A stretch of DNA of 5,546 bases, taken from NCBI GenBank assembly GCA_027055635.1, contig JALUMZ010000317.1:1-5546 (forward strand), in the 5' to 3' direction. The notes beneath the pieces were generated by a model. It ran no database searches, was not told where the DNA came from, and saw only the letters and a list, made by a program, of their open reading frames with translations. Origin of the DNA: Campylobacteraceae bacterium. GTDB taxonomy: Bacteria > Campylobacterota > Campylobacteria > Campylobacterales > Sulfurospirillaceae. The translations under genes and the position numbers were made by a program. Positions 1 to 5,046 of the stretch are shown piece by piece; position 1 is the stretch's first letter, and each line of letters opens with the position of its first letter.

Positions 1-164
1 TTTCTATATATTGTAGAGAGTGAAAGTGTTGGAAATTTTTTACTTATAATTTTTTGTATATCTTCTAATGTTGCATGTCCACACTCCTCGAGCGTATCTA
101 AAATACAAAGTCTTTGTGGGGTTGCTTTTAATTCATGATTTTTTAATAATTCTATATGTGACAA
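1..164 (-). CDS. Fur/PerR-family metal- or peroxide-responsive repressor, N-terminal part (runs off the left edge)
   Basis: Only the first 54 codons are in the window, reading leftward. The translation carries the hallmark of the Fur-family winged-helix domain: ATPQR at about residues 14-18, then a helix ending in GHATLEDI, then a recognition-helix region reading LSLSTIYR at about 47-54. No ATG fits the frame. The best start is a TTG at 164-162, with an AAGG-type ribosome site about 7 nt upstream and a stop-free but poorly coding stretch before it. An extended -10 lies 29 nt or more upstream of the start. Family members are dimeric DNA-binding repressors with a C-terminal metal-binding half. 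That half is missing here, so Fur, Zur and PerR cannot be separated by metal ligands. Its divergent position beside a peroxiredoxin gene favours PerR, the peroxide sensor that controls ahpC-type genes in Campylobacter. The family call is firm; the subtype is inferred from context. Confidence 0.85.
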   Translation of the reverse strand, partial: MSHIELLKNHELKATPQRLCILDTLEECGHATLEDIQKIISKKFPTLSLSTIYR

Positions 165-192
165 AATAGTACCTTTTTTATTTATTGATCGA

Positions 193-201
193 ATAATAAC
201 A
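193..201 (-). promoter_or_regulatory. Extended -10 promoter of the Fur/PerR-family gene
   Basis: On the minus strand the sequence reads TGTTATTAT: a TG extension followed by a TATTAT hexamer (198-193). The expected transcription start is near 186, giving a leader of about 22 nt to the TTG start at 164. No clear -35 is visible, which is normal for sigma-70 promoters in Campylobacterota. A short inverted repeat (TTATT, 5-nt gap, AATAA; 182-196) overlaps the -10 and the start site and could be an autoregulatory operator, but such repeats are common in DNA this AT-rich. Confidence 0.5.
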
Positions 202-252
202 TAAATAATAATTTTTTGCAAGTAATTAATATTATTTTAAGTAGTTATATAC

Positions 253-258
253 TATAAT
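253..258 (+). promoter_or_regulatory. -10 box of the peroxiredoxin promoter
   Basis: A perfect TATAAT lies 38 nt upstream of the ATG at 296. Transcription would begin near 265 and give a leader of about 30 nt carrying the AAGGA ribosome site at 285-289. No -35 consensus is seen. Just upstream, at 227-234, is an 8-bp palindrome TAATATTA with partly matching flanks; a divergently encoded Fur/PerR protein could bind there, which is inference only. Confidence 0.6.
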
Positions 259-295
259 TTCCTTGTTAGAAAAAATTTGCATCTAAGGATTAGAT

Positions 296-1018
296 ATGGC
301 ATGTGATTCAGATAGTGTTGTTCCTATAAAAGAACAAAAAAATGAAACGGAAATAAAAAATGAAACGGAAATAAAAAATGAAAAAAACAAGGAGACAAGA
401 AAAATGAGTTCATCAATGGTTTTACAAAAAACACCAGAGTTTAAAATGGATGCGTATGACGCAAAAACAGGTCATTTTACAACAGTAAGTAGTGAGGATT
501 ATAAAGGAAAATGGCATGTAGTGTGCTTTTATCCAGCTGACTTTACATTTGTATGTCCAACAGAGATAGCAGCAATGAATGCAAAATATGATGAATTTAG
601 CGATCTTGGAGTTGAAATCTTGGCAGTATCAACTGACACAAAATTTTCACATAAAAGATTTGTAGAGACTGAGCCTTTATTGGAAGGATTAAAACTCACT
701 ATAGGTGCTGATCCAAAGGGCGAAGTAACTCGTGCTTTTGGTGTGATGATCGAAGATGAAGGTATAGCTCTTAGAGGTAGATTTCTTATAAATCCAGATG
801 GTGTATGTGTAGCTCAAGAGGTACAAGCTCCTATGGTAGGAAGAAATGTAAATGAATTTTTAAGACAAGTAAGAGCTTGGCAACATGCCTCAAAAACTGG
901 TGAAGTTTGTCCTGCCGGCTGGAGAGAGGGCAAAAAAACTCTACCTGTAAACACGGATGTAGAGAAAATGACAGGAAGAGTAGGGGACTATATAACTATA
1001 GAAGAAATTCTTTCATAA
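296..1018 (+). CDS. 2-Cys peroxiredoxin, AhpC type, with a charged N-terminal extension
   Basis: This is a thiol peroxidase reducing H2O2, organic peroxides and probably peroxynitrite in the cytoplasm. The core starts near residue 41. The peroxidatic cysteine is C87 in the motif PADFTFVCPTE, the catalytic arginine is R160 (position matched to enterobacterial AhpC), and the resolving cysteine is C205 in GEVCPAGW, so it is a typical 2-Cys dimer-forming enzyme. A C-terminal tail of 35 residues follows C205. No AhpF or thioredoxin reductase is nearby, so the electron donor is not shown. Residues 1-36 are not part of the family fold: they are rich in K, E and N and contain NETEIK twice, encoded by an 18-bp tandem repeat. 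Two starts are plausible. The ATG at 296 has AAGGA 6 nt upstream, and the ATG at 404 (M37) has GGAG at 391-394. The shorter form (204 residues) has the usual family length. Expression is probably controlled by the divergent Fur/PerR-type repressor. The gene ends in a strong terminator and looks monocistronic. Confidence 0.95.
   Translation: MACDSDSVVPIKEQKNETEIKNETEIKNEKNKETRKMSSSMVLQKTPEFKMDAYDAKTGHFTTVSSEDYKGKWHVVCFYPADFTFVCPTEIAAMNAKYDEFSDLGVEILAVSTDTKFSHKRFVETEPLLEGLKLTIGADPKGEVTRAFGVMIEDEGIALRGRFLINPDGVCVAQEVQAPMVGRNVNEFLRQVRAWQHASKTGEVCPAGWREGKKTLPVNTDVEKMTGRVGDYITIEEILS
341..386 (+). repeat. 18-bp in-frame tandem repeat in the peroxiredoxin N-terminus
   Basis: The unit AATGAAACGGAAATAAAA occurs perfectly at 341-358 and 359-376, followed by a partial third copy from 377. 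It encodes NETEIK-NETEIK-NEK. Because the unit is six codons long, gain or loss of a copy would change the length of the extension without breaking the frame. Confidence 0.9.
391..406 (+). promoter_or_regulatory. Internal ribosome site and alternative start of the peroxiredoxin
   Basis: GGAG at 391-394 lies 9 nt before an in-frame ATG at 404-406. Translation from here gives MSSSMVLQ and then the conserved core, which matches usual AhpC length. The upstream ATG at 296 also has a good ribosome site, so both forms may be made, or one start may be misleading. Confidence 0.55.
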
Positions 1019-1029
1019 AAATTTATAAC

Positions 1030-1057
1030 TTGGGGAGTTTTTTACTCCCCAATTTTT
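1030..1057 (+). terminator. Rho-independent terminator of the peroxiredoxin gene
   Basis: A perfect 9-bp stem (TTGGGGAGT at 1030-1038 with ACTCCCCAA at 1044-1052) closes a TTTTT loop and is followed by five T residues (1053-1057). It begins 11 nt after the peroxiredoxin stop codon. On the opposite strand no T-run follows the stem directly, so it would be a weaker terminator for the minus-strand gene ending at 1166. Confidence 0.92.
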
Positions 1058-1059
1058 GC

Positions 1060-1065
1060 TATAAT
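1060..1065 (+). promoter_or_regulatory. Possible extended -10 before the 32-residue ORF
   Basis: The stretch TTTTTGCTATAAT contains a TG-extended TATAAT, the strongest sigma-70 signature in this phylum, and it overlaps the T-tract of the upstream terminator. The hexamer ends only 5 nt before the ATG at 1071. Transcription would therefore begin at about 1071-1073, implying a leaderless message, a start slightly inside the ORF, or a non-coding transcript. Confidence 0.4.
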
Positions 1066-1070
1066 TTGAT

Positions 1071-1169
1071 ATGAAAAAACAATACAAACGATTTTACATA
1101 CGCCTGATAATAGGTGCAACATTTATATTGGCTATACTCATAAGCAGTATATTTACAGCCTTTCACTAA
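1071..1169 (+). CDS. Candidate 32-residue single-pass membrane protein
   Basis: I do not recognise this protein. The ORF starts ATG AAA AAA and encodes a basic N-terminus (MKKQYKRFYIR) followed by one hydrophobic helix at about residues 12-29 (LIIGATFILAILISSIF) and a short tail ending AFH. That layout is what a small inner-membrane protein with a cytoplasmic N-terminus would show under the positive-inside rule. Against it: no Shine-Dalgarno sequence is visible, and the nearest -10 box sits so close that the mRNA would be leaderless. Its stop overlaps the stop region of the convergent minus-strand gene by 4 bp (1166-1169). It sits alone between a terminator and that gene. Basic start plus clean helix is more than expected by chance in AT-rich filler, but a random ORF cannot be excluded. 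Confidence 0.4.
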   Translation: MKKQYKRFYIRLIIGATFILAILISSIFTAFH

Positions 1170-1642
1170 TAATACCCCACACACATACCACCATCCAATT
1201 TTATCTTCTTTTCCAATGGAAAAGGTCCAAAATATCTACATTTTTCTATATATATATGATATGTATAATCAAGTCCTAAATAGTCATAAAAAGCCCTTAA
1301 ATTTACAAATTTTATAGTTTTAATTTGCAATATATCAAAAATCTTATATATCTTTGAATTATTGCTTTTTATTAAGTGAGAAGAGGATAGGCTAGTGTAT
1401 CTGCAAAAAGATTGGGCTTGCACATATCCGCTTAAATCTGTGCAATCTAATATATACTTTTGATATTTTTTTGGTATAGTTTTCTTTTCAAGATACACCA
1501 CTCTTGATTCATCATATTTTACAGCTCTTACATTTTTCCAAAATCTATAAGCATTAGAAGATATATTTGCTAAATTTGAAAATTCAAAATTTAAGATATA
1601 ATCATCTAGTGTTTTATTGTGAGAAATTTTATCTATTATCAT
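1166..1642 (-). CDS. Uncharacterised 158-residue protein
   Basis: I do not recognise the family. The protein is basic and rich in K, Y, I and S, and has no signal peptide or membrane segment, so it is probably cytoplasmic. Two stretches look alike: residues 21-66 begin FSNLANISSNAYRFWKN and residues 79-125 begin FCRYTSLSSSHLIKSNN. Each is about 46 residues and ends in a Leu-Asp or similar pair after a helical stretch. This could be a tandem of small helix-turn-helix-like units, which would suit a DNA-binding role, but the match is weak. The C-terminus has aromatic residues and cysteines (C135, C154) and ends GGMCVGYY. The start at 1642 is supported by an extended -10 (TTTTTTGCTATAAT) about 24 nt upstream; the ribosome site is weak. 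It is transcribed alone, divergently from the hemerythrin gene. A clear promoter and full-length frame support a real gene. Confidence 0.7.
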   Translation of the reverse strand: MIIDKISHNKTLDDYILNFEFSNLANISSNAYRFWKNVRAVKYDESRVVYLEKKTIPKKYQKYILDCTDLSGYVQAQSFCRYTSLSSSHLIKSNNSKIYKIFDILQIKTIKFVNLRAFYDYLGLDYTYHIYIEKCRYFGPFPLEKKIKLDGGMCVGYY

Positions 1643-1661
1643 AATATTAACTACTTTTATA

Positions 1662-1667
1662 TATAAT
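1662..1667 (+). promoter_or_regulatory. -10 box of the hemerythrin promoter
   Basis: TATAAT on the plus strand, predicting a transcript start near 1674 and a leader of about 20 nt that carries the AGGAAAG ribosome site at 1681-1687. It shares bases 1666-1667 with the -10 of the divergent gene, so RNA polymerase probably cannot occupy both promoters at once. Confidence 0.5.
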
Positions 1668-1671
1668 TATA
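1666..1671 (-). promoter_or_regulatory. Extended -10 box of the 158-residue protein gene
   Basis: On the minus strand the sequence reads TTTTTTGCTATAAT: a T-run, TG extension and perfect TATAAT. The predicted start is near 1659, giving a leader of about 17 nt to the ATG at 1642. It is the better of the two overlapping -10 boxes in this divergent region. Confidence 0.65.
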
Positions 1672-1693
1672 GCAAAAAACAGGAAAGACCGTA

Positions 1694-2089
1694 ATGATTT
1701 CACAATGGGATGAAAAATACTCCTTACATGTACAAAAAATTGATGAACAGCATAAAGAGCTCTTTAGACTCTCTGCCTTGGTTGATTCTTTAGATAAAAA
1801 CACAACAAAAGATGATATAAAAAAACTTTTAAATAGTTTTTTTATATATATGAGAGATCATTTTGGAGATGAAGAAGCCTATATGAAGAGTATTGGCTAT
1901 CCACTTCTAAAAAAACATCATATACTTCATCAAGAGATTATAGAAAATTTTACAAAACTTATCAAAGAAAACCACTCCCTAGAATCTCTAAAAACACAGA
2001 TGAAAATTGCCACTAAAAAATGGCTGATAGACCATATAATGGATAATGATTTAAAAATAGAAAAGTGGAGATTACAACAGCTTCAATAG
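1694..2089 (+). CDS. Bacteriohemerythrin (single-domain O2-binding diiron protein)
   Basis: The 131-residue protein is one four-helix hemerythrin domain with every diiron ligand in place: H20 (in IDEQHKELF), H56 and E60 (HxxxE in DHFGDEEAYM), H75 and H79 (HxxxH in KHHILH), and H114 and D119 (HxxxxD in HIMDND). W5 in the opening ISQWDEKY is also typical. Such proteins bind O2 reversibly between two iron atoms in the cytoplasm; roles in O2 sensing, storage or delivery to oxidases and in chemotaxis are known in the family. Here no signalling domain is fused, so carriage or buffering of O2 in a microaerophile is the likelier role, by inference. AGGAAAG at 1681-1687 supports the start. The last 18 bp overlap the 3' end of the convergent transporter gene, leaving no room for a terminator. 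Confidence 0.95.
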   Translation: MISQWDEKYSLHVQKIDEQHKELFRLSALVDSLDKNTTKDDIKKLLNSFFIYMRDHFGDEEAYMKSIGYPLLKKHHILHQEIIENFTKLIKENHSLESLKTQMKIATKKWLIDHIMDNDLKIEKWRLQQLQ

Positions 2090-3658
2090 GAGTTGTGCTA
2101 GAAGTATAGCTGTAACTAAAGCCATCGGATAGACTGCCGCATAAGATATGGACGGATAGTCTGATTTTGATATATTGTTTGCCATTGTGAGAGTTGGAGT
2201 TGAAGTCATTCCTCCTGATAAAACCCCTAATATATGCAAAAAATTCATCTTTAAAAATACCCTACATATAAATGCAGTCAAAAATAGTGAAAATATAAGA
2301 GCAAAAAGAGCTATATATATAGGTAAAAAACCATTTTTTGAGAGACCTTCTAGAAGATATTTTCCTGCATTTGTTCCAATGGAAGCCATAAATATAAGCT
2401 GCCCCAAAGTCTTCATTAAACTGTTGGAATGTGGAGAGAGTTGCCATACAATAGGACCAACTCTACCAAGTCGTCCTAAAATCAAGGCAGTTATCAAAAT
2501 TCCACCTACAAAACTAAGTTTTATATCTCCTACAAAAGGTAAACTAAAAGGGATAGCACCTAGTATAATGCCAAATACTATACCTACCGAGATGGGCAAA
2601 AAGTCAGCCGCTGGATACTTTAAAAGATCATTTCCAATAAAATCAGTCACTCTTTGTCCATACTTTTGTGGTGCAACCACATAGAGTTTATCTCCTAGCA
2701 TCAATGCTAAAGAAGGGTGTGGTTTTATATCAATTCCTGCTCTTCTTACTTTTGTTACAACCGCTCTAAGAGACTTTAGCTCTTTTATACTAGCTATTTT
2801 TTTACCTACTATATCTTTTGAAGTAACAAGCAGTCTGTAAACTTTCATATCGTCATGAAATTTATAAGCCTCTCCCATCTCATCACCGAGCATCACGCTA
2901 AGAGCCTCTAGCTGCTCTTTTGTGCCTGAAACTCTGACTATATCATTGTAGTGTAAGTACCTACATGCTTTTTCATCAAGCTCACACTGATCGACTGATT
3001 CAACTCTTTCTATGAGTGTTGAAGTCAACTCTTCTATTTGAGACTTTTTTATAGGATGACTTTTAAAATTTTCATTTGTAATTTTGAAATTTTTTGTAAG
3101 TATTAGTGGATATTTTTGTCTCTTTTCCTCCTCGTATATACTCACTTCATTTTGAAGATTTACTCTAAATATAATAGGCAAAATCCTAATAAAAAGTATA
3201 GTTGCAAATATACCAAAAGGATAAACAACACCAAATATAACGGAGATAATAGGATCATTTTTTACTTCTATGGCAGCTGCTAGAGATGGAACACTTGTTA
3301 GTGAACCAGTGAAAATACCATCTATTATACTCTTACTCAAACCAAAATATGAACCGATAAGATATATACATGTAAAGATACTAAGAAGCAAAAAAAGAGC
3401 TATAATATTGAGTTTTATACCCTCATTTTTAATCGTTTCAAAAAAACCCGGACCTGATTGTAATCCTACTGCATAGATAAAGATAGCCAGACCAAACAAT
3501 TTGAAATTATCTGATATAACCATGCCAAAATGCCCTGCTATAAGAGCAACTAAAAGCATAGCAGTAATATCTAGTGAAAAACCCCTAACTTTTATGTTTC
3601 CTAAGATATAACCTATAGATATAATTAAAAAAAGATAAAAAATCTCACTATGTAGCAT
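2072..3658 (-). CDS. AspT/YidE/YbjL-family membrane transporter with two RCK_C domains
   Basis: The 528-residue protein has the duplicated plan of the aspartate:alanine exchanger family. A membrane half (about residues 4-165) holds VGLQSGPGFF (64-73) and GSLTSVPSLAAA (118-129). Cytoplasmic TrkA-C/RCK_C-like domains follow at about 185-260 and 272-343. A second membrane half (about 354-528) holds SIGTNAG and GGMTSTPTLTMA from 482. The two halves repeat the pattern GxxTSxPxL followed by YP in a later helix, an inverted-repeat arrangement known for the family. AspT itself exchanges aspartate for alanine in Tetragenococcus; the YidE and YbjL substrates are poorly known, and nothing nearby names the substrate here. 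The RCK_C domains suggest control by a bound ligand. The ATG at 3658 is preceded by AGGTGA (3671-3666) and a -10 box. The gene stands alone, and its 3' end overlaps the convergent hemerythrin gene by 18 bp. Confidence 0.92.
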   Translation of the reverse strand: MLHSEIFYLFLIISIGYILGNIKVRGFSLDITAMLLVALIAGHFGMVISDNFKLFGLAIFIYAVGLQSGPGFFETIKNEGIKLNIIALFLLLSIFTCIYLIGSYFGLSKSIIDGIFTGSLTSVPSLAAAIEVKNDPIISVIFGVVYPFGIFATILFIRILPIIFRVNLQNEVSIYEEEKRQKYPLILTKNFKITNENFKSHPIKKSQIEELTSTLIERVESVDQCELDEKACRYLHYNDIVRVSGTKEQLEALSVMLGDEMGEAYKFHDDMKVYRLLVTSKDIVGKKIASIKELKSLRAVVTKVRRAGIDIKPHPSLALMLGDKLYVVAPQKYGQRVTDFIGNDLLKYPAADFLPISVGIVFGIILGAIPFSLPFVGDIKLSFVGGILITALILGRLGRVGPIVWQLSPHSNSLMKTLGQLIFMASIGTNAGKYLLEGLSKNGFLPIYIALFALIFSLFLTAFICRVFLKMNFLHILGVLSGGMTSTPTLTMANNISKSDYPSISYAAVYPMALVTAILLAQLLLKLL

Positions 3659-3683
3659 ATTTATATCACCTATTTTTTTGCGA

Positions 3684-3689
3684 ATTATA
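3684..3689 (-). promoter_or_regulatory. -10 box of the transporter gene
   Basis: TATAAT on the minus strand predicts a start near 3677 and a leader of about 18 nt that contains the AGGTGA ribosome site (3671-3666). It diverges from the SRP RNA promoter only about 33 bp away. Confidence 0.6.
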
Positions 3690-3721
3690 CTCTATAAAAC
3701 TTTTATTTAAGTAAATTTTGA

Positions 3722-3727
3722 TATAAT
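3722..3727 (+). promoter_or_regulatory. -10 box of the SRP RNA gene
   Basis: TTTTGATATAAT contains a perfect TATAAT preceded by TG in the extended region. The predicted transcription start, near 3734-3735, coincides with the first paired base of the SRP RNA closing helix. Confidence 0.7.
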
Positions 3728-3734
3728 TCTTCTT

Positions 3735-3839
3735 GCTCTCCTTCAGACCTGTGCAATATTTTATTTGGACAATGCTTCAGGGTGGGAACACAGCAGAGCA
3801 CCCTTTTAGAGTGTGTGCCGCAGTAATCTGGAGGAGGGT
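3735..3839 (+). ncRNA. ffs: Signal recognition particle RNA, bacterial small (4.5S) type
   Basis: This RNA binds Ffh and, with FtsY, targets nascent membrane proteins to the translocon. The conserved apical hairpin reads directly: UGCU (3773-3776), CAGG (3778-3781), GUG, the GGAA tetraloop (3785-3788), CAC, AGCAG (3792-3796) and AGCA (3797-3800). The order matches E. coli 4.5S RNA, with CAGG and AGCAG forming the symmetric loop that Ffh contacts and GGAA capping the stem. The stretch GUGUGUGCCG on the 3' side also resembles E. coli. A long closing helix pairs CTCCTTCAGA (3738-3747) with TCTGGAGGAG (3827-3836), extendable by three pairs to 3735 and 3839. It is followed by a short T-run that can help termination. 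The length of about 105 nt suits the small form without an Alu domain. A 61-codon open frame across it is spurious. The 3' end abuts the stop codon of the convergent HD gene at 3841. Confidence 0.93.
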
Positions 3840-3840
3840 T

Positions 3841-5046
3841 TTAACTCTCTACAAATTTCTCTATCCCTTTTGCCAAATCATAAAAATTTACCGCTTTATC
3901 TTGAGATTTTTCTCTTAAAGACTTTAGAATATGAGCTTTCCCTTGTACTAACTCTTTTGATTTTACACCATGTGATATAGAGAGTGTTGCCTCTATAAAA
4001 GCTGAGAGTCTATCACAGTTTTTGAGTGCTTTGCCATCTATAGCTTGGAATCTATCTTCATTATAGTTCTCTATATTATTTACTATTTTTATCTTGCCGT
4101 CATCTTGAATTTTATCTAAAAATTCATTTTTCTTGCCGTCATAAAGACCTAATATATACTGAAAATCTTTCAAAAAACTATTTGGAATATATGGAAAAAT
4201 CTCATCATCCATCACCTTTAGTTCATACTCACTGATGATATCATCTAAGCCACTTACTGAGTATTTTACAGGGGATATTATATCCCTTGTCAAAGCTTCA
4301 GGGAGATCATGAAAGAGTGCACAAAAAAAGTTATTTTCTACTCTACTATCACAGGCCTCTACATGTAGAGAGTAAAAATAGCCTAATATCGCAACTGTAA
4401 GCATATGTCCTAAAACTGAAGTTTCAGGAACTCTTGGGGTTTGAGCCCACCTTTTTTGAAATCTTAGTCTTCCACTTAAATCTATAATTTTTGAAATCTT
4501 TTTATTTAAGGCGATTTTTCTTACGCTTACAAGCTCATAATAGTCCTCAATCTCTTCATCAACTGCCTCTTTTACTCTATCTATACCGCTCAAAAATTGG
4601 CTTGTTTGATAGACTATGGAAAATTCCCATTTCGTAGATATATATGATGCGGCCTTTAGTATAAATCTCTCTTTTTTATACATTTGTGGATCATTTAGAT
4701 AGTCTTTAAATCTCTGTAAAAATTTTCCGTTTTGTATATCTTTTATAGAGTCTATAAGCTTTGAGAGAACCCACTCATTTATCTCTTTCTCTTTTTTTTG
4801 AAGAGCTTTTCTAAAGACATCCGGTCTTATATCTGTCACTACAACTCGTCTTAAAAATTCAAATATACCCGCTTCTATGAGATGAACTCTATTTACACCC
4901 TCTTCCATATTTGCCATAAAATAGGCTATGATAAACTTATGAGCCTGTTTGTCAAGCTCTACTAACTCAACCATTCTTGGATAGTCATTCCATCTTTGAA
5001 TCGAAGCGGCTGCAAATATATGCTCTATTAATTGAGGATTTATCAT
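3841..5046 (-). CDS. YfbR-like HD-domain phosphohydrolase with a degenerate N-terminal HD copy
   Basis: The 401-residue protein has a metal-binding HD domain in its second half. H214 lies in ETSVLGHMLTVA, H246-D247 in ALFHDLPEALTRDIISPVK, and the last ligand is probably D345 in LKNCDRLSAF. The stretch HDxxExLTxDxxxPVK followed by an acidic helix is characteristic of YfbR, which removes the 5' phosphate from deoxynucleoside monophosphates, so a nucleotidase or related phosphohydrolase role is likely. The substrate is not shown. The first half repeats the plan: RWNDYPR (18-24) against RWAQTPR (199-205), H36 against H214, and FEFLRRVVVTDI (62-73) against FHDLPEALTRDI (245-256). The HD pair is replaced by E63-F64, so this copy cannot bind metal in the usual way. 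At about 400 residues it is twice the length of YfbR. Its ATG overlaps the queF stop by 4 bp, so it is probably translationally coupled. Its 3' end meets the SRP RNA gene. Confidence 0.85.
   Translation of the reverse strand: MINPQLIEHIFAAASIQRWNDYPRMVELVELDKQAHKFIIAYFMANMEEGVNRVHLIEAGIFEFLRRVVVTDIRPDVFRKALQKKEKEINEWVLSKLIDSIKDIQNGKFLQRFKDYLNDPQMYKKERFILKAASYISTKWEFSIVYQTSQFLSGIDRVKEAVDEEIEDYYELVSVRKIALNKKISKIIDLSGRLRFQKRWAQTPRVPETSVLGHMLTVAILGYFYSLHVEACDSRVENNFFCALFHDLPEALTRDIISPVKYSVSGLDDIISEYELKVMDDEIFPYIPNSFLKDFQYILGLYDGKKNEFLDKIQDDGKIKIVNNIENYNEDRFQAIDGKALKNCDRLSAFIEATLSISHGVKSKELVQGKAHILKSLREKSQDKAVNFYDLAKGIEKFVES

Noticed and set aside
2074..2118. Inverted repeats ACAAC/GTTGT and CAGCT/AGCTG near the convergent gene ends, as a possible bidirectional terminator
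   Set aside because: The arms are short and interrupted and no T-run follows on either strand.
2262..2447. A 61-codon minus-strand frame
   Set aside because: It is an alternative frame of the transporter gene and encodes an implausible serine- and tyrosine-rich peptide.
2175..2684. A 169-codon open frame on the plus strand
   Set aside because: It lies wholly inside the transporter gene on the other strand, has no ribosome site, and its translation shows no recognisable domain, while the minus strand gives a clear full-length family member.
3270..3476. A 68-codon plus-strand frame
   Set aside because: It is antisense to the first membrane half of the transporter and has no start signals of its own.
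3733..3918. A 61-codon plus-strand frame beginning at the SRP RNA
   Set aside because: It runs through the structured SRP RNA and then antisense into the HD gene; the RNA explains the sequence far better.
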